Origin: Microbacterium sp. MYb72
Lineage (GTDB): Bacteria; Actinomycetota; Actinomycetes; Actinomycetales; Microbacteriaceae
Assembly (NCBI RefSeq): GCF_002979415.1
Contig: NZ_PCOT01000036.1
Coordinates: forward strand, 1 to 37,700
Direction of reading: 5' to 3'
DNA length: 37,700 bases
Positions within the stretch are counted from its first letter, which is position 1; each line of letters opens with the position of its first letter. The notes below the pieces were generated by a model. That model searched no databases and was not told where the DNA came from. It saw only the letters and a program-made list of their open reading frames with translations. Below, one piece after another: positions 16,448 through 24,348 of this stretch. The translations under genes were made by a program, and so were the position numbers.

Positions 16448-17346
16448 GCCAGAGCATCAGCGCACCGACGCCGTCGCGGTACACGTGGGGAGGCGACGAG
16501 TTCCTCTTCGTCGAGGTGGATGAGGCGATGAGCCTCACAGCCAACTTCACCGTCATGGCGATCGCCCAGGAGCTGACGAGCCGCGCGGCCGAGGGCATCG
16601 TCGACATCTGTCCCGCCAACGCATCGCTGCTCGTGCGCTTCGACCCGGATCGGCTCTCGCACACCACGCTCGAGTCGATGGTTCGCGAGATCGAGAGCGG
16701 CATCGAGCACCGTGAGGGCGCCGCCATCCCCACCCGGATCATCGACGTGCCGGTCTGGTACGACGATCCGTTCACCGCCGAGGTCGGCGCACGCTTCCGC
16801 GAGGGGTACCACCAGGACCCCTCGGGCACCGACCTCGACTACGCGGCCGCGGTGAACGGCCTCGCCGACAGGGCCGAGTTCATCCGCCGCCACCAGGCAC
16901 AGCCGTGGATCGTGAGCATGGTCGGATTCGTCGCCGGGCTCCCGTTCCTGTATCAGCTCGTCGAACGCGAGCAGCAACTGGTGGTGCCCAAGTACCTGAG
17001 CCCTCGCACGGATACCCCCAGGCTCACGATCGGGCACGGCGGATGCTTCGGCGCGATCTACTCCGTGAGGGGAGCAGGCGGCTATCAGATGTTCGGAGTG
17101 GTCGCCCCGCCGATCTACGACCCCGAACAGCGGCTCGCAGACTTCGCGGAGTCCTCCGTGCTGTTCCGGCCCGGGGACATCGTCCGCTACCGCTCGGTGG
17201 AGAGGGAGGAGTACGAGGCGATTCAGGCCGAGGTGGACGCGGGAACCTGGCGCTGGCGACAGGCGCCGGTGACGTTCTCCTTGGACGCATGGCAGAAGGA
17301 TCCCGACGCGGCGAACCGAACGATGATGGAGGCTCTCGATGCTTGA
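16444..17346 (+). CDS. pxpB: 5-oxoprolinase subunit B family (KipI/AHS1)
   Basis: A 300-residue KipI/AHS1 family protein. The opening WGGDEFLFVEVDEAMSL, the central IIDVPVWYDDP, VGFVAGLPFLYQL, and a Gly/Thr-rich TDTPRLTIGHGGCFGAIYSV block match the cyclophilin-like allophanate hydrolase subunit 1 fold. It pairs with PxpC (AHS2) in 5-oxoprolinase, and the same two domains form the carboxyltransferase unit of urea carboxylase. The start is GTG 16444, overlapping the biotin carboxylase stop by four bases. It overlaps pxpC by eight bases. At 300 residues it is longer than E. coli-type PxpB (about 220), with extra sequence at the C-terminus (RYRSVEREEYEAIQAEV) of the kind seen in biotin-linked clusters. 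Confidence 0.85.
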   Translation: MSQSISAPTPSRYTWGGDEFLFVEVDEAMSLTANFTVMAIAQELTSRAAEGIVDICPANASLLVRFDPDRLSHTTLESMVREIESGIEHREGAAIPTRIIDVPVWYDDPFTAEVGARFREGYHQDPSGTDLDYAAAVNGLADRAEFIRRHQAQPWIVSMVGFVAGLPFLYQLVEREQQLVVPKYLSPRTDTPRLTIGHGGCFGAIYSVRGAGGYQMFGVVAPPIYDPEQRLADFAESSVLFRPGDIVRYRSVEREEYEAIQAEVDAGTWRWRQAPVTFSLDAWQKDPDAANRTMMEALDA

Positions 17347-18316
17347 GGTGGTGCAACCAGGACTGCAGACGACCGTCCAAGATGAGGGACGGAGGGGCTA
17401 TTACAGTCTCGGCATCCCCCAGGGCGGCTCCATGGACCAGGAGTCGGCCCGGCTCGCGAACGCCCTCGTGGGCAACCAGGCATCCGCAGCTGTGCTCGAG
17501 TGCACTTACATCGGACCGGTGCTGCGAGCGACCGAGTCCACGGTCGTGGCCGTCGCGGGGGCTCCAGTGCCGGTGCTGGTCAATGGCGAGCCGCGCGAGG
17601 AATGGACGCGCATCGAGCTGGTGGAGGGCGACATGCTCTCCTTCGGCGTGATCCAGGGCGGCACGAAGTACTGGATCGCGGTGCGCGGAGGCATTGATGT
17701 GCCCGAGGCGCTGGGCAGTCGCTCGACCTATGTGATCGGCTCGATCGGTGGTGTCGGCGGACGCGCAGTCGCGGCGGGCGATTCGCTCCCCGTGGGGGAG
17801 TCGCTGCTGTCGGTCCCGGCGATTTCGACCCTCGACGAGCGGTTCCGTCCCTCGTTCGGGCGCTCGCAGCGTGTGCGGATCGTTCTCGGGCTGTATGACC
17901 ACCTCCTCACCGACGAAGGAGTCCGCCGCCTGGTCGAGGAGGAGTGGACCCTCACCCCGACGGCTGACAGGATGGGGCTGCGCTATGACGGCCCCGGCGT
18001 CGAGTGGCGCGAGCGCGAACAGCCTTTCGGCGCCGGTCAGGATCCCTCGAACATCGTGGATGCGGGCTACGCAGTCGGGTCGATTCAGATCCCCGGAGGC
18101 ACGCAGCCGATCGTCCTGCATCGCGACGCCGTGTCCGGTGGCGGCTACGCCATGGTCGCAACGGTGATCTCCGCAGACATGGACCTGCTCGCTCGGGCGG
18201 CCCCGGGGACGAAGACGAGGTTCGTTCCGGTGGACATGCGAGAAGCACTCGATGCCCGGCATGCGAGGGCTACCCGCATCGGGCAGGCTGTCGCATCGTT
18301 GAACCTGTCAATGTGA
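17339..18316 (+). CDS. pxpC: 5-oxoprolinase subunit C / biotin-dependent carboxyltransferase family (KipA/AHS2)
   Basis: A 325-residue KipA/AHS2 family protein beginning LEVVQPGLQTTVQDEGRRGY, then GIPQGGSMDQESARLANALVGN, which is the diagnostic opening of the family. DRMGLRYDGP and a Gly-rich SIQIPGGTQPIVL near the C-terminus are also typical. It acts with PxpB; in biotin-linked clusters the pair is believed to transfer carboxyl from biotin to an amide nitrogen, as in urea carboxylase. It is the last gene of the operon, overlapping pxpB by eight bases. It converges on the tetR gene with a nine-base overlap of the two coding ends, leaving no room for a terminator. Confidence 0.88.
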   Translation: MLEVVQPGLQTTVQDEGRRGYYSLGIPQGGSMDQESARLANALVGNQASAAVLECTYIGPVLRATESTVVAVAGAPVPVLVNGEPREEWTRIELVEGDMLSFGVIQGGTKYWIAVRGGIDVPEALGSRSTYVIGSIGGVGGRAVAAGDSLPVGESLLSVPAISTLDERFRPSFGRSQRVRIVLGLYDHLLTDEGVRRLVEEEWTLTPTADRMGLRYDGPGVEWREREQPFGAGQDPSNIVDAGYAVGSIQIPGGTQPIVLHRDAVSGGGYAMVATVISADMDLLARAAPGTKTRFVPVDMREALDARHARATRIGQAVASLNLSM

Positions 18317-18913
18317 CGGTCGGATCCGGGCATACAGAATCGTCGCGTCGATCAGGGCCTCGAGATCCTCTTCGGCGCGACGACTGTCCAGATCAGCCGC
18401 GTACTGCAGCATGAGCCCGTCCAGGCCAGCGATGAAGAGGCGCGCGATGCGTTCAAAGGGCGCCCCCGTCACTTCGCCGGCGTTCGATGCCGTGGCCTCC
18501 AGGAGTGAGACGACGGCGGCCGCTTGTGCGGAGAAGGGCCAGCGTTCGGAGAAGTCGTCTCCCGTGCTGCGGAGCGCGTAGTTGAGGAGCTCGACCTGCA
18601 TCACCTGGTACGGGACGTTGTCGTCGATGAGTCCGTGCCAGTAGCTGCGTGCACCTTCACGAATGGTCTCGGCGAGGCCGGCGTGGCGGACCAATGACCC
18701 GGTGTGGGCGTTCGACTCGGACGCGACGTCGTCGATCACGGCCTTGAGGAGGAGCTCCTTGGTCGGAAACACGTGCTGAAGGGTGCCCAGGGGAATGCCG
18801 GCCTCGGTCGCGACCGCCCTGATCGTCGTTCGCGCGACGCTGTCCCGCATCATGACGCGCCGGGCCGCGGCGACGATCTGCGGCGATCGAACGGATGATT
18901 CCACGTAACGCAT
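18308..18913 (-). CDS. TetR/AcrR family regulator of the ALDH/amine oxidase region
   Basis: About 201 residues. The N-terminal TetR DNA-binding domain reads IVAAARRVMMRDSVARTTIRAVATEAGIPLGTLQHVFPTK with the usual helix-turn-helix. The ligand domain includes a FIAGLDGLMLQYA helix typical of the BetI/TetR_C_6 type. ATG 18913 follows AGGGAAG at a good distance; a GTG at 18958 would place the start against the operator and is less likely. It is divergent from the aldehyde dehydrogenase gene. The palindrome at 18959-18972 lies between them, and near copies lie before the amine oxidase and before the surface-protein leader. I infer an autoregulated repressor of that set, with an aldehyde, amine or fatty compound as ligand. 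Confidence 0.9.
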   Translation of the reverse strand: MRYVESSVRSPQIVAAARRVMMRDSVARTTIRAVATEAGIPLGTLQHVFPTKELLLKAVIDDVASESNAHTGSLVRHAGLAETIREGARSYWHGLIDDNVPYQVMQVELLNYALRSTGDDFSERWPFSAQAAAVVSLLEATASNAGEVTGAPFERIARLFIAGLDGLMLQYAADLDSRRAEEDLEALIDATILYARIRPSH

Positions 18914-18958
18914 TCGGGCTTCCCTGTCTTTGTGTTCAGCCACTACTCTAGTCGACAC

Positions 18959-18979
18959 CAGTCATACGACTGACTGAGT
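18959..18979 (+). promoter_or_regulatory. TetR operator A, between tetR and the ALDH gene
   Basis: CAGTCATACGACTG (18959-18972) is a near-perfect palindrome, followed by ACTGAG. The 19-nt string AGTCATACGACTGACTGAG recurs with 17 of 19 matches at 20514 and, reversed, with 16 of 19 at 21910-21928. TATGAT at 18980-18985 is a plausible -10 for the ALDH gene and TAGAGT on the other strand one for tetR, so binding here would shut both. Confidence 0.65.
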
Positions 18980-19029
18980 TATGATCGAAGGGTCGGGCGC
19001 CGCAGAGCCCCGAATGCTGAGGGAGAAAC

Positions 19030-20472
19030 ATGTGGGGGAGAGCGAAAGCGACGTCACCTGATGAGGAGGCGATCGCAGCAGCCGTCGGCACGACCCGAGA
19101 GGTGTTCCTGTCCGGAAGGACGCGATCGGTCTCATCCCGCATCGAGAGGCTTCGGGCGCTTCGTGCGCTCATCCTCGACAATCGTTCGAGCTTCGCCGGT
19201 GCACTGTGGGAGGACCTCGGAAAGAGCCGCCAAGAGGTGGAGCTGACCGAATCCGATGTCGTTCTCGGCGAGATCAGTTTCGCGCTGCGCAACCTCCGCC
19301 GGTGGACCCGGCGGAGACGGGTGCCGGTTCCCATGGCTCTGCAACCCGCATCGGCCGGTCTGCTCGCTGAGCCGCTGGGTGTCATCCTCGTGGTCTCTCC
19401 GTGGAACTACCCGGTGCAACTTCTACTGGCTCCCCTGGTCGGCGTGCTTGCGGCAGGAAACGCTGCCGTGTTGAAACCGAGCGAGCTTGCTCCCGCGACC
19501 TCGCGGCTGATCGCGCGGCTAGTTCCCGAGTACTTTCCGGACGGCGCGGTGAGTGTCGTCGAGGGGGGCGTGGACGAGACGACGGCCGTCCTCGCTCAGC
19601 GCTTCGATCACATCGTCTTCACCGGCAGCGCCGGCGTGGGTCGTGTCGTTCTTCGAGCCGCGGCTGAGCACCTCACTCCCGTCACGCTCGAGCTCGGCGG
19701 AAAGTCGCCCGTGTGGTTCGACGACGATGAGGGGCTTCAGGAGGCGGCTCGGCGCATCGTGTGGGCTAAGTTCACGAATGCCGGGCAGACCTGTGTCGCG
19801 CCGGACTACGTTCTCACCACTCCGGGCAGGGTGGAGCCGCTCATCGCCGCGATGAGGTCGGCTCTCATCGACCTCTGGGGGGCGGAACCGCGCACCAACC
19901 CCCAGTACGGCCGCATCGCGACGGATCGCCATTTCGATCGGCTGGTATCCCTTTTCGAGGGGGTGGATATCGCGGTCGGGGGAGCGCATGACCGTGCAGA
20001 ACGGTACATCGCGCCGTCCATCGTCACGCTCGCGCAGTCAGGTGAGATGGTGATAGGTCCGCAGTCGACCGTGCCCGTACTTCAAGACGAGATCTTCGGG
20101 CCGATCCTGCCCATCGTGGCAGTCCCGTCGGTCGAAGCCGCCATCCACGCGATCAACGCCACCGAGAAGCCTTTGGCGCTCTACGTCTTCTCCGGCTCTG
20201 CGCGTGTCCGCCGACTGTTCGAGGAACGCACCTCGTCTGGTGCGCTCGTGCATGATGCGGCGATCATCCATGTCGGCGCACCGACGCTCCCGTTCGGCGG
20301 GGTCGGCGGCAGCGGCATGGGCGCCTATCACGGCGCCTACTCGTGGTCGAGCTTCTCCCACCTGAAGCCGATACTCCGCAAGCCGCTCCGTCCTGACACG
20401 CTGCGGGCGGTTCAACCCGGATCGCACGGGATCGTGCGGCGGCTCGCGCAGGTCCTTCTCCGCGTCGGATGA
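19030..20472 (+). CDS. Aldehyde dehydrogenase (fatty/amine-derived aldehyde type)
   Basis: A 480-residue NAD(P)-dependent aldehyde dehydrogenase. It has the WNYPVQLLLAPLVGVLAAGNAAVLKPSE coenzyme-binding segment, FTGSAGVG, the catalytic base Glu221 in LELGGKSP and the nucleophile Cys255 in NAGQTCVAPDY. The last motif and the overall length are typical of the ALDH3-like branch that oxidises aliphatic or aromatic aldehydes to acids. The start ATG 19030 has GAGGGAG upstream. It is divergent from tetR across an operator and 72 bases ahead of the flavin amine oxidase gene. The pair suggests a two-step route: amine to aldehyde to acid. The 3' end has a hydrophobic/basic tail (RRLAQVLLRVG) that could touch the membrane. 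Confidence 0.92.
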   Translation: MWGRAKATSPDEEAIAAAVGTTREVFLSGRTRSVSSRIERLRALRALILDNRSSFAGALWEDLGKSRQEVELTESDVVLGEISFALRNLRRWTRRRRVPVPMALQPASAGLLAEPLGVILVVSPWNYPVQLLLAPLVGVLAAGNAAVLKPSELAPATSRLIARLVPEYFPDGAVSVVEGGVDETTAVLAQRFDHIVFTGSAGVGRVVLRAAAEHLTPVTLELGGKSPVWFDDDEGLQEAARRIVWAKFTNAGQTCVAPDYVLTTPGRVEPLIAAMRSALIDLWGAEPRTNPQYGRIATDRHFDRLVSLFEGVDIAVGGAHDRAERYIAPSIVTLAQSGEMVIGPQSTVPVLQDEIFGPILPIVAVPSVEAAIHAINATEKPLALYVFSGSARVRRLFEERTSSGALVHDAAIIHVGAPTLPFGGVGGSGMGAYHGAYSWSSFSHLKPILRKPLRPDTLRAVQPGSHGIVRRLAQVLLRVG

Positions 20473-20513
20473 AGCCGGAAGCCGCCATCGCAGATCTCTG
20501 GCTCACGTGTACA

Positions 20514-20532
20514 AGTCATATGACCGACTGAG
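20514..20532 (+). promoter_or_regulatory. TetR operator B, before the amine oxidase gene
   Basis: AGTCATATGACCGACTGAG contains the perfect ten-base palindrome GTCATATGAC and matches operator A at 17 of 19 positions. It ends 12 bases before ATG 20545. The amine oxidase gene therefore seems to have its own regulated promoter or an internal checkpoint in the operon. Confidence 0.6.
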
Positions 20533-20544
20533 AAAGATGAACAC

Positions 20545-21855
20545 ATGGACTCATCGCATCCTCCGAAGCCGAACACGGTCGTCGTCGTGGGGGCGGGTCT
20601 GTCAGGGCTCGTCGCCGCGCGTGAACTCGTCCGATCGGGGCGAGAGGTGATCGTGCTCGAGGCGGCTGACCGCGTCGGTGGACGCGTGCTGGCGGAGACA
20701 TCCCCATTGGGCTCGCGGCTGGATCTCGGCGGACAGTGGATCGGTGCCGATCATCAGCGGGTCGCAGCCCTGGCTCGCGAGTTCGGCGAGGTGACATTCG
20801 AACGCCAGGTGGGGATCCTCCCGCGCATCGTCGATGGAGCGCAAGGCGTGGGGTGGCTCTCGCTGACCGGTCTCGGAGCGGTTGCGGCCGCAGCCGTGAC
20901 GTGCACGATTGCCGCGCTCGCGCCGGCGCGCTGGTCCAATCGCCAGCCGTTCGACCTCTTCCTGAGAAAGCTGTCGTGGGGACGCTCGCGGCGACTTCTG
21001 CGAGTCGGGGCCGAACTGTCCTGGACGGCTGATCTCGATCGCATCTCTCTGTACGGAGTGCGTCGAGTCGTGCACTCGCAGCATGGGCTCGGAACCATCC
21101 TCTCGGCCTCTGGGGGCGCTCAGGATTCGCTCGTCGTCGGCGGGATGGGAACGCTCGTGGAACGCCTCGCCCGGGACCTCGGCGACCGAGTGCGAACCGA
21201 CGAACGGGTCTTGAGTCTGCACTCGAACGCCGACGGAGTCGTCGTCTGCACGGGCGCTGCGACATACCAGGCGGCCAAAGTGGTCATCGCCGTGCCTGCA
21301 CCTGTCGCTTCGGCGATCGCGCACACTCCCCCTCTCCCGTCAGCGGTCCGCAACGTTCAAGAGAGCACCGAGATGGGCGCTGTGTACAAGGCGATCGCCG
21401 TCTACGACCGTCCTTTCTGGCGGGGGAGTGCTCCGCAGGATCTGCTGTTCCTGCACGGAGGTGGCGGCGCGATATTCGATACGTCGCCGCCCGAGGGGCC
21501 GGGGCACCTGTGCATCTTGATCGGCGGCAGAGCGGCGAGAGCCCTCGACGCCTTGTCTGCCGATGAGCGCATGTCGCGAGTTCTGGGTCCGCTTGCGGTT
21601 CACTACGGTCTCAGGGTCTTGGAGCCGAACAGCTGGCACGAGAAGGCGTGGCATCTCGATCCCGATGTTCGCGGAGGATACGTCGCGTTGCCCGTTCTCG
21701 GATCGCGAAGCGGGTTCTGGCCGCTCGGTGCCGCGCCGGTGGGCCACATCCACTGGGCTGGCTCCGAAACCGCCATGGAGCACCCGGGGTATCTCGACGG
21801 GGCGATCGAATCGGGACAGCGCGCTGCAGCTGAGGTCGTGGCGGCCCTGGCGTGA
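20545..21855 (+). CDS. Flavin monoamine oxidase family protein (FAD)
   Basis: A 436-residue FAD-dependent amine oxidase. The dinucleotide-binding motif is VVVVGAGLSGLVAARELVRSG near the N-terminus, followed by VIVLEAADRVGGRV and GGQWIG. The C-terminal FAD contact reads IHWAGSETAMEHPGYLDGAIESG. Family members oxidise primary or polyamines (putrescine, tyramine and similar) to aldehydes with release of ammonia and H2O2; the substrate here is not evident. A hydrophobic segment LGAVAAAAVTCTIAALAPARW (about residues 112-132) is unusual and may form a substrate channel or membrane contact. The product aldehyde would be handled by the upstream dehydrogenase. A palindromic operator lies directly before the start, and the next operator copy follows 60 bases after the stop. 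Confidence 0.9.
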   Translation: MDSSHPPKPNTVVVVGAGLSGLVAARELVRSGREVIVLEAADRVGGRVLAETSPLGSRLDLGGQWIGADHQRVAALAREFGEVTFERQVGILPRIVDGAQGVGWLSLTGLGAVAAAAVTCTIAALAPARWSNRQPFDLFLRKLSWGRSRRLLRVGAELSWTADLDRISLYGVRRVVHSQHGLGTILSASGGAQDSLVVGGMGTLVERLARDLGDRVRTDERVLSLHSNADGVVVCTGAATYQAAKVVIAVPAPVASAIAHTPPLPSAVRNVQESTEMGAVYKAIAVYDRPFWRGSAPQDLLFLHGGGGAIFDTSPPEGPGHLCILIGGRAARALDALSADERMSRVLGPLAVHYGLRVLEPNSWHEKAWHLDPDVRGGYVALPVLGSRSGFWPLGAAPVGHIHWAGSETAMEHPGYLDGAIESGQRAAAEVVAALA

Positions 21856-21909
21856 GATCGAAGCGATGTTAGACGGAAGTCTTGCGCCTCGACCGAAGCT
21901 GAGTTATTC

Positions 21910-21928
21910 TAAGTCAGTTGTACGACTG
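21910..21928 (-). promoter_or_regulatory. TetR operator C, before the surface-protein leader
   Basis: On the minus strand AGTCGTACAACTGACTTAG matches operator A at 16 of 19 positions; the core CAGTTGTACGACTG (21915-21928) is palindromic at 12 of 14. It faces the same way relative to the leader and surface-protein gene as operator A does to tetR. It is the third site of an apparent regulon and links the adhesin to amine/aldehyde metabolism. Confidence 0.5.
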
Positions 21929-21943
21929 GGAATGGGGGTCGTG

Positions 21944-22045
21944 ATGACATCGCGGCGAATGACGGATGCGGCGATGCATCACCTTCACCACCTCGGTACG
22001 ACATCCGGGCGCTTTCGACGAAGCAGCCCGCCCCGCAACGTCTGA
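21944..22045 (+). CDS. Possible 33-residue His-rich leader peptide
   Basis: ATG 21944 follows GGGGG at a good ribosome-site distance and opens a 33-residue frame (starting MTSRRMTDAAMHHLHHLG) with four His codons in five positions, ending at TGA 22043. It lies between operator C and the two competing hairpins ahead of the surface-protein gene. That is the layout of a translational-attenuation leader. It could equally be a chance small frame; coding evidence is limited to the ribosome site and position. ATG 21932 and GTG 21941 are in-frame alternative starts. Confidence 0.25.
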   Translation: MTSRRMTDAAMHHLHHLGTTSGRFRRSSPPRNV

Positions 22046-22106
22046 CGCAGTCTCTGTCAGACCGCGGCCTGCTCTCCCCGACTCCCCAGGGTCCCCAACA
22101 GGCCGC

Positions 22107-22136
22107 CCCTGGGGGGAGCTCCGCCTCCCCCCAGGG
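22107..22136 (+). terminator. Perfect 12-bp hairpin (terminator or attenuator) before the surface-protein gene
   Basis: CCCTGGGGGGAG (22107-22118) and CTCCCCCCAGGG (22125-22136) are exact reverse complements around a six-base loop; no T-run follows. CCCCAGGG at 22084-22091 can instead pair with CCCTGGGG of the left arm, so two mutually exclusive structures exist. They sit 62 bases after the possible leader and 101 bases before ATG 22237. Confidence 0.5.
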
Positions 22137-22236
22137 CTTCATCTCACGAACGACTGGGCCCGAACCCGATGGCCCGCACCGCACTTCGGAAAGCGCAAGC
22201 GTGCGCTCTCTCCGACATCACGAAGAAGGACAGCTC

Positions 22237-24246
22237 ATGACAATCAGGCGACAAGGTCGCGATATCAGTGCCAAGGCGGCTCCATGGAGAGCACTGCTGA
22301 CGGTCATTCTGGTGATGGGGAGCCTATGGGGTCTCGCAGGCCCCGCGGCAGCCGAGGCTCCCACTGTGCCGGCTGAAGCGTTCACGGCTCCGGTTTGTGA
22401 GGGCACAACGCTGCTGGATCCGGCAGATTCGTCCGGCCCGGTGCCGGACCTGCGATCGGTCTTCGGGACGAGGCTCGCGGAATACAACGAAGGGCGTGTC
22501 GTCCCGCTCTACGACTCCTTCGCCGCGAACGACACCAACGCGTATCCGCCGGTGTGCTCCACGCGCTACGTCTCAGGCATCGGCCCGGTCTCGGAGTGGA
22601 TGTTCTGCACCGACTACTTCTCCCACGTCTGCAGTGGAGTGGATGCTGACGGCAACCTGCTCGACATCGATGGCAATCCCATTCCGGGACTGAACGAGCT
22701 CGCCGGGGCGAATCCCAAGCTCACGCCAGAACAGGAGTCGCTGATCGCTTACCTGATCCAGCATGGACAGGACGCCTATCAGGGAACGGGCTACTTCAAC
22801 TTCAACAATGCGGCGCGCGCAGTATCCGACGGTGATTCGTGGGAGCGCTCAGCACTTCAGGTCCTCATCTGGTGCATCAGCGATCCCGTGGCGCCGAGCG
22901 CAACGGGAACCGAGCTCGAGCGAGGCGCCACCTGCCTGGACAACATGGGTCCTGAACGTCAGGCGGAGATTCTCGCAAGCATCTCCGCCGATCCGACGCT
23001 GTCGGTGGCTGGACCCTCTGCGCCGATACCGATCGGCGGATCTGGCGAGTTCGTCATCACGACCGACGTCTTCAGCTCACCGTTGACGCTCAGCACCGCG
23101 GGGATTCCGGGCACCTTGACGGTCGTCAGCGGCCCAGGAGTGCTTTCCGGTGATCAGCTCCAGGTCTCGGGATCGGGTGCTCCGGTGACGGTAACTCTTG
23201 CGCTAACCGCAACCGAGCAGGGCACGGCGACGCTCTCCGCAGCGGCAACCCCTCCTTCGACCGCTCACATCGCATGGAACCAGAGCCCTGGGCGTTCCGC
23301 CGATGACGTGCCATGCCAGGTCTTCGCTACCTTCCGCGTCGCGGATCAAGTCACGATCAACAGTTCAGCATCTGCAACGTTCGCGACAGAAGGCGGCGGG
23401 GGCACCGGCACAGGAGAAGGATTCGGTGCTTTCTCCATCACAAAGGCTGTGACCTGGGACGGTCAGGCTATCGACGGCATCGTCTTCGCCGGCACCTACA
23501 CCGTGACGGCACCCGATGGCACAGCTATCGTCGAGAACCAGCCGTTCAATGTGGCAGAGGGGTCGACGTGGACGAGCGAAGGGTACGAGACCGGCTCCAC
23601 CGTGCATATCGAGGAGATACTGCCGACAGGACCTTCGAGCATCATCTGGGCCGCACCGGTATTCAGCACGAACGACTTCATCCTCGGCGACGAGACAACG
23701 GTCGCCGTGACTCTGACGAACCGGGCGACTCTGAACACGGGCGTGTTCGAGGCGTCGAAGGTGGTCGCTGGCGACGGGGCATCGCTCGTCGCTGATGATG
23801 CGGTGTTCCTCCTCGAATACGACTACCCGGCCGGTGAGGGGTTCGAGGCTGGTTCTGGGGCTCTGGAGCTGTCGGCGAATGGTGACGTGGTGACGTCGGG
23901 TGCTCTGCCGGTCGGTGCGGTGCTCACGTTGAGCGAGCGGGCTCCGGACGCGATCGCGGGTGCGACCTGGGCCGCCCCGGTGCTGTCCACCGGCACGGTC
24001 ACCATCGATGATGATGAGCCCGTCAGCGTGACGGTCACCAACACCCTCACGCTGGACGCGGACGCTATCGGCGCGGGAGGAGGAGAAGCAGGCCACGGCA
24101 CCGGTGCCAGCGCGGGATCAGGATCGACGTCGGGGCTCGCGCTCACCGGTGGCGAGCTGTCGCTGGTTATGGTCGTGCTCGGGGTGGCTCTCATCGCGGT
24201 CGGCGGCAGCGTCCTCGTCTCCCGCCGTTCCCGGCCCAGCAAGTAG
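22237..24246 (+). CDS. Sortase-anchored surface protein with thioester domain and two DUF5979-like domains
   Basis: A 669-residue exported protein. The signal peptide covers residues ~1-39 (ending GPAAAEA). Residues ~50-260 look like a Gram-positive thioester domain: EWMFCTDYFSH gives candidate Cys124 and ALQVLIWCI gives Gln208, the expected Cys-Gln pair for a covalent host- or matrix-binding bond. Further Cys residues nearby may form disulfides. Residues ~399-497 (FSITKAVTWDGQ) and ~503-605 (FEASKVVAGDG) resemble DUF5979 repeats, each ending in VTxTN. The C-terminus is LALTGG, a hydrophobic helix and a basic tail, fitting class E sortase. ATG 22237 has AAGGA upstream; the frame opens at GTG 22201. 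It lies behind operator C and a hairpin-rich leader. A strong terminator follows. Confidence 0.82.
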   Translation: MTIRRQGRDISAKAAPWRALLTVILVMGSLWGLAGPAAAEAPTVPAEAFTAPVCEGTTLLDPADSSGPVPDLRSVFGTRLAEYNEGRVVPLYDSFAANDTNAYPPVCSTRYVSGIGPVSEWMFCTDYFSHVCSGVDADGNLLDIDGNPIPGLNELAGANPKLTPEQESLIAYLIQHGQDAYQGTGYFNFNNAARAVSDGDSWERSALQVLIWCISDPVAPSATGTELERGATCLDNMGPERQAEILASISADPTLSVAGPSAPIPIGGSGEFVITTDVFSSPLTLSTAGIPGTLTVVSGPGVLSGDQLQVSGSGAPVTVTLALTATEQGTATLSAAATPPSTAHIAWNQSPGRSADDVPCQVFATFRVADQVTINSSASATFATEGGGGTGTGEGFGAFSITKAVTWDGQAIDGIVFAGTYTVTAPDGTAIVENQPFNVAEGSTWTSEGYETGSTVHIEEILPTGPSSIIWAAPVFSTNDFILGDETTVAVTLTNRATLNTGVFEASKVVAGDGASLVADDAVFLLEYDYPAGEGFEAGSGALELSANGDVVTSGALPVGAVLTLSERAPDAIAGATWAAPVLSTGTVTIDDDEPVSVTVTNTLTLDADAIGAGGGEAGHGTGASAGSGSTSGLALTGGELSLVMVVLGVALIAVGGSVLVSRRSRPSK

Positions 24247-24262
24247 CACGCAGGTCTCTTCA

Positions 24263-24310
24263 GGCGGCAGGTGCGAACGGAGTCCGGCGACTCCGTTCGC
24301 ACCTGCCGCC
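24263..24310 (+). terminator. Strong rho-independent-like hairpin, 21-bp perfect stem
   Basis: The arms 24263-24283 and 24290-24310 are exact reverse complements over 21 bases around the loop CCGGCG. There is no T-tract, as is common in high-GC actinobacteria. It begins 16 bases after the surface-protein stop and ends 38 bases before the next gene, which must then rely on readthrough or its own signal. Confidence 0.75.
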
Positions 24311-24348
24311 GTCCGGCACGACCTTCGCACGCCGACCAGAGGAGCACG

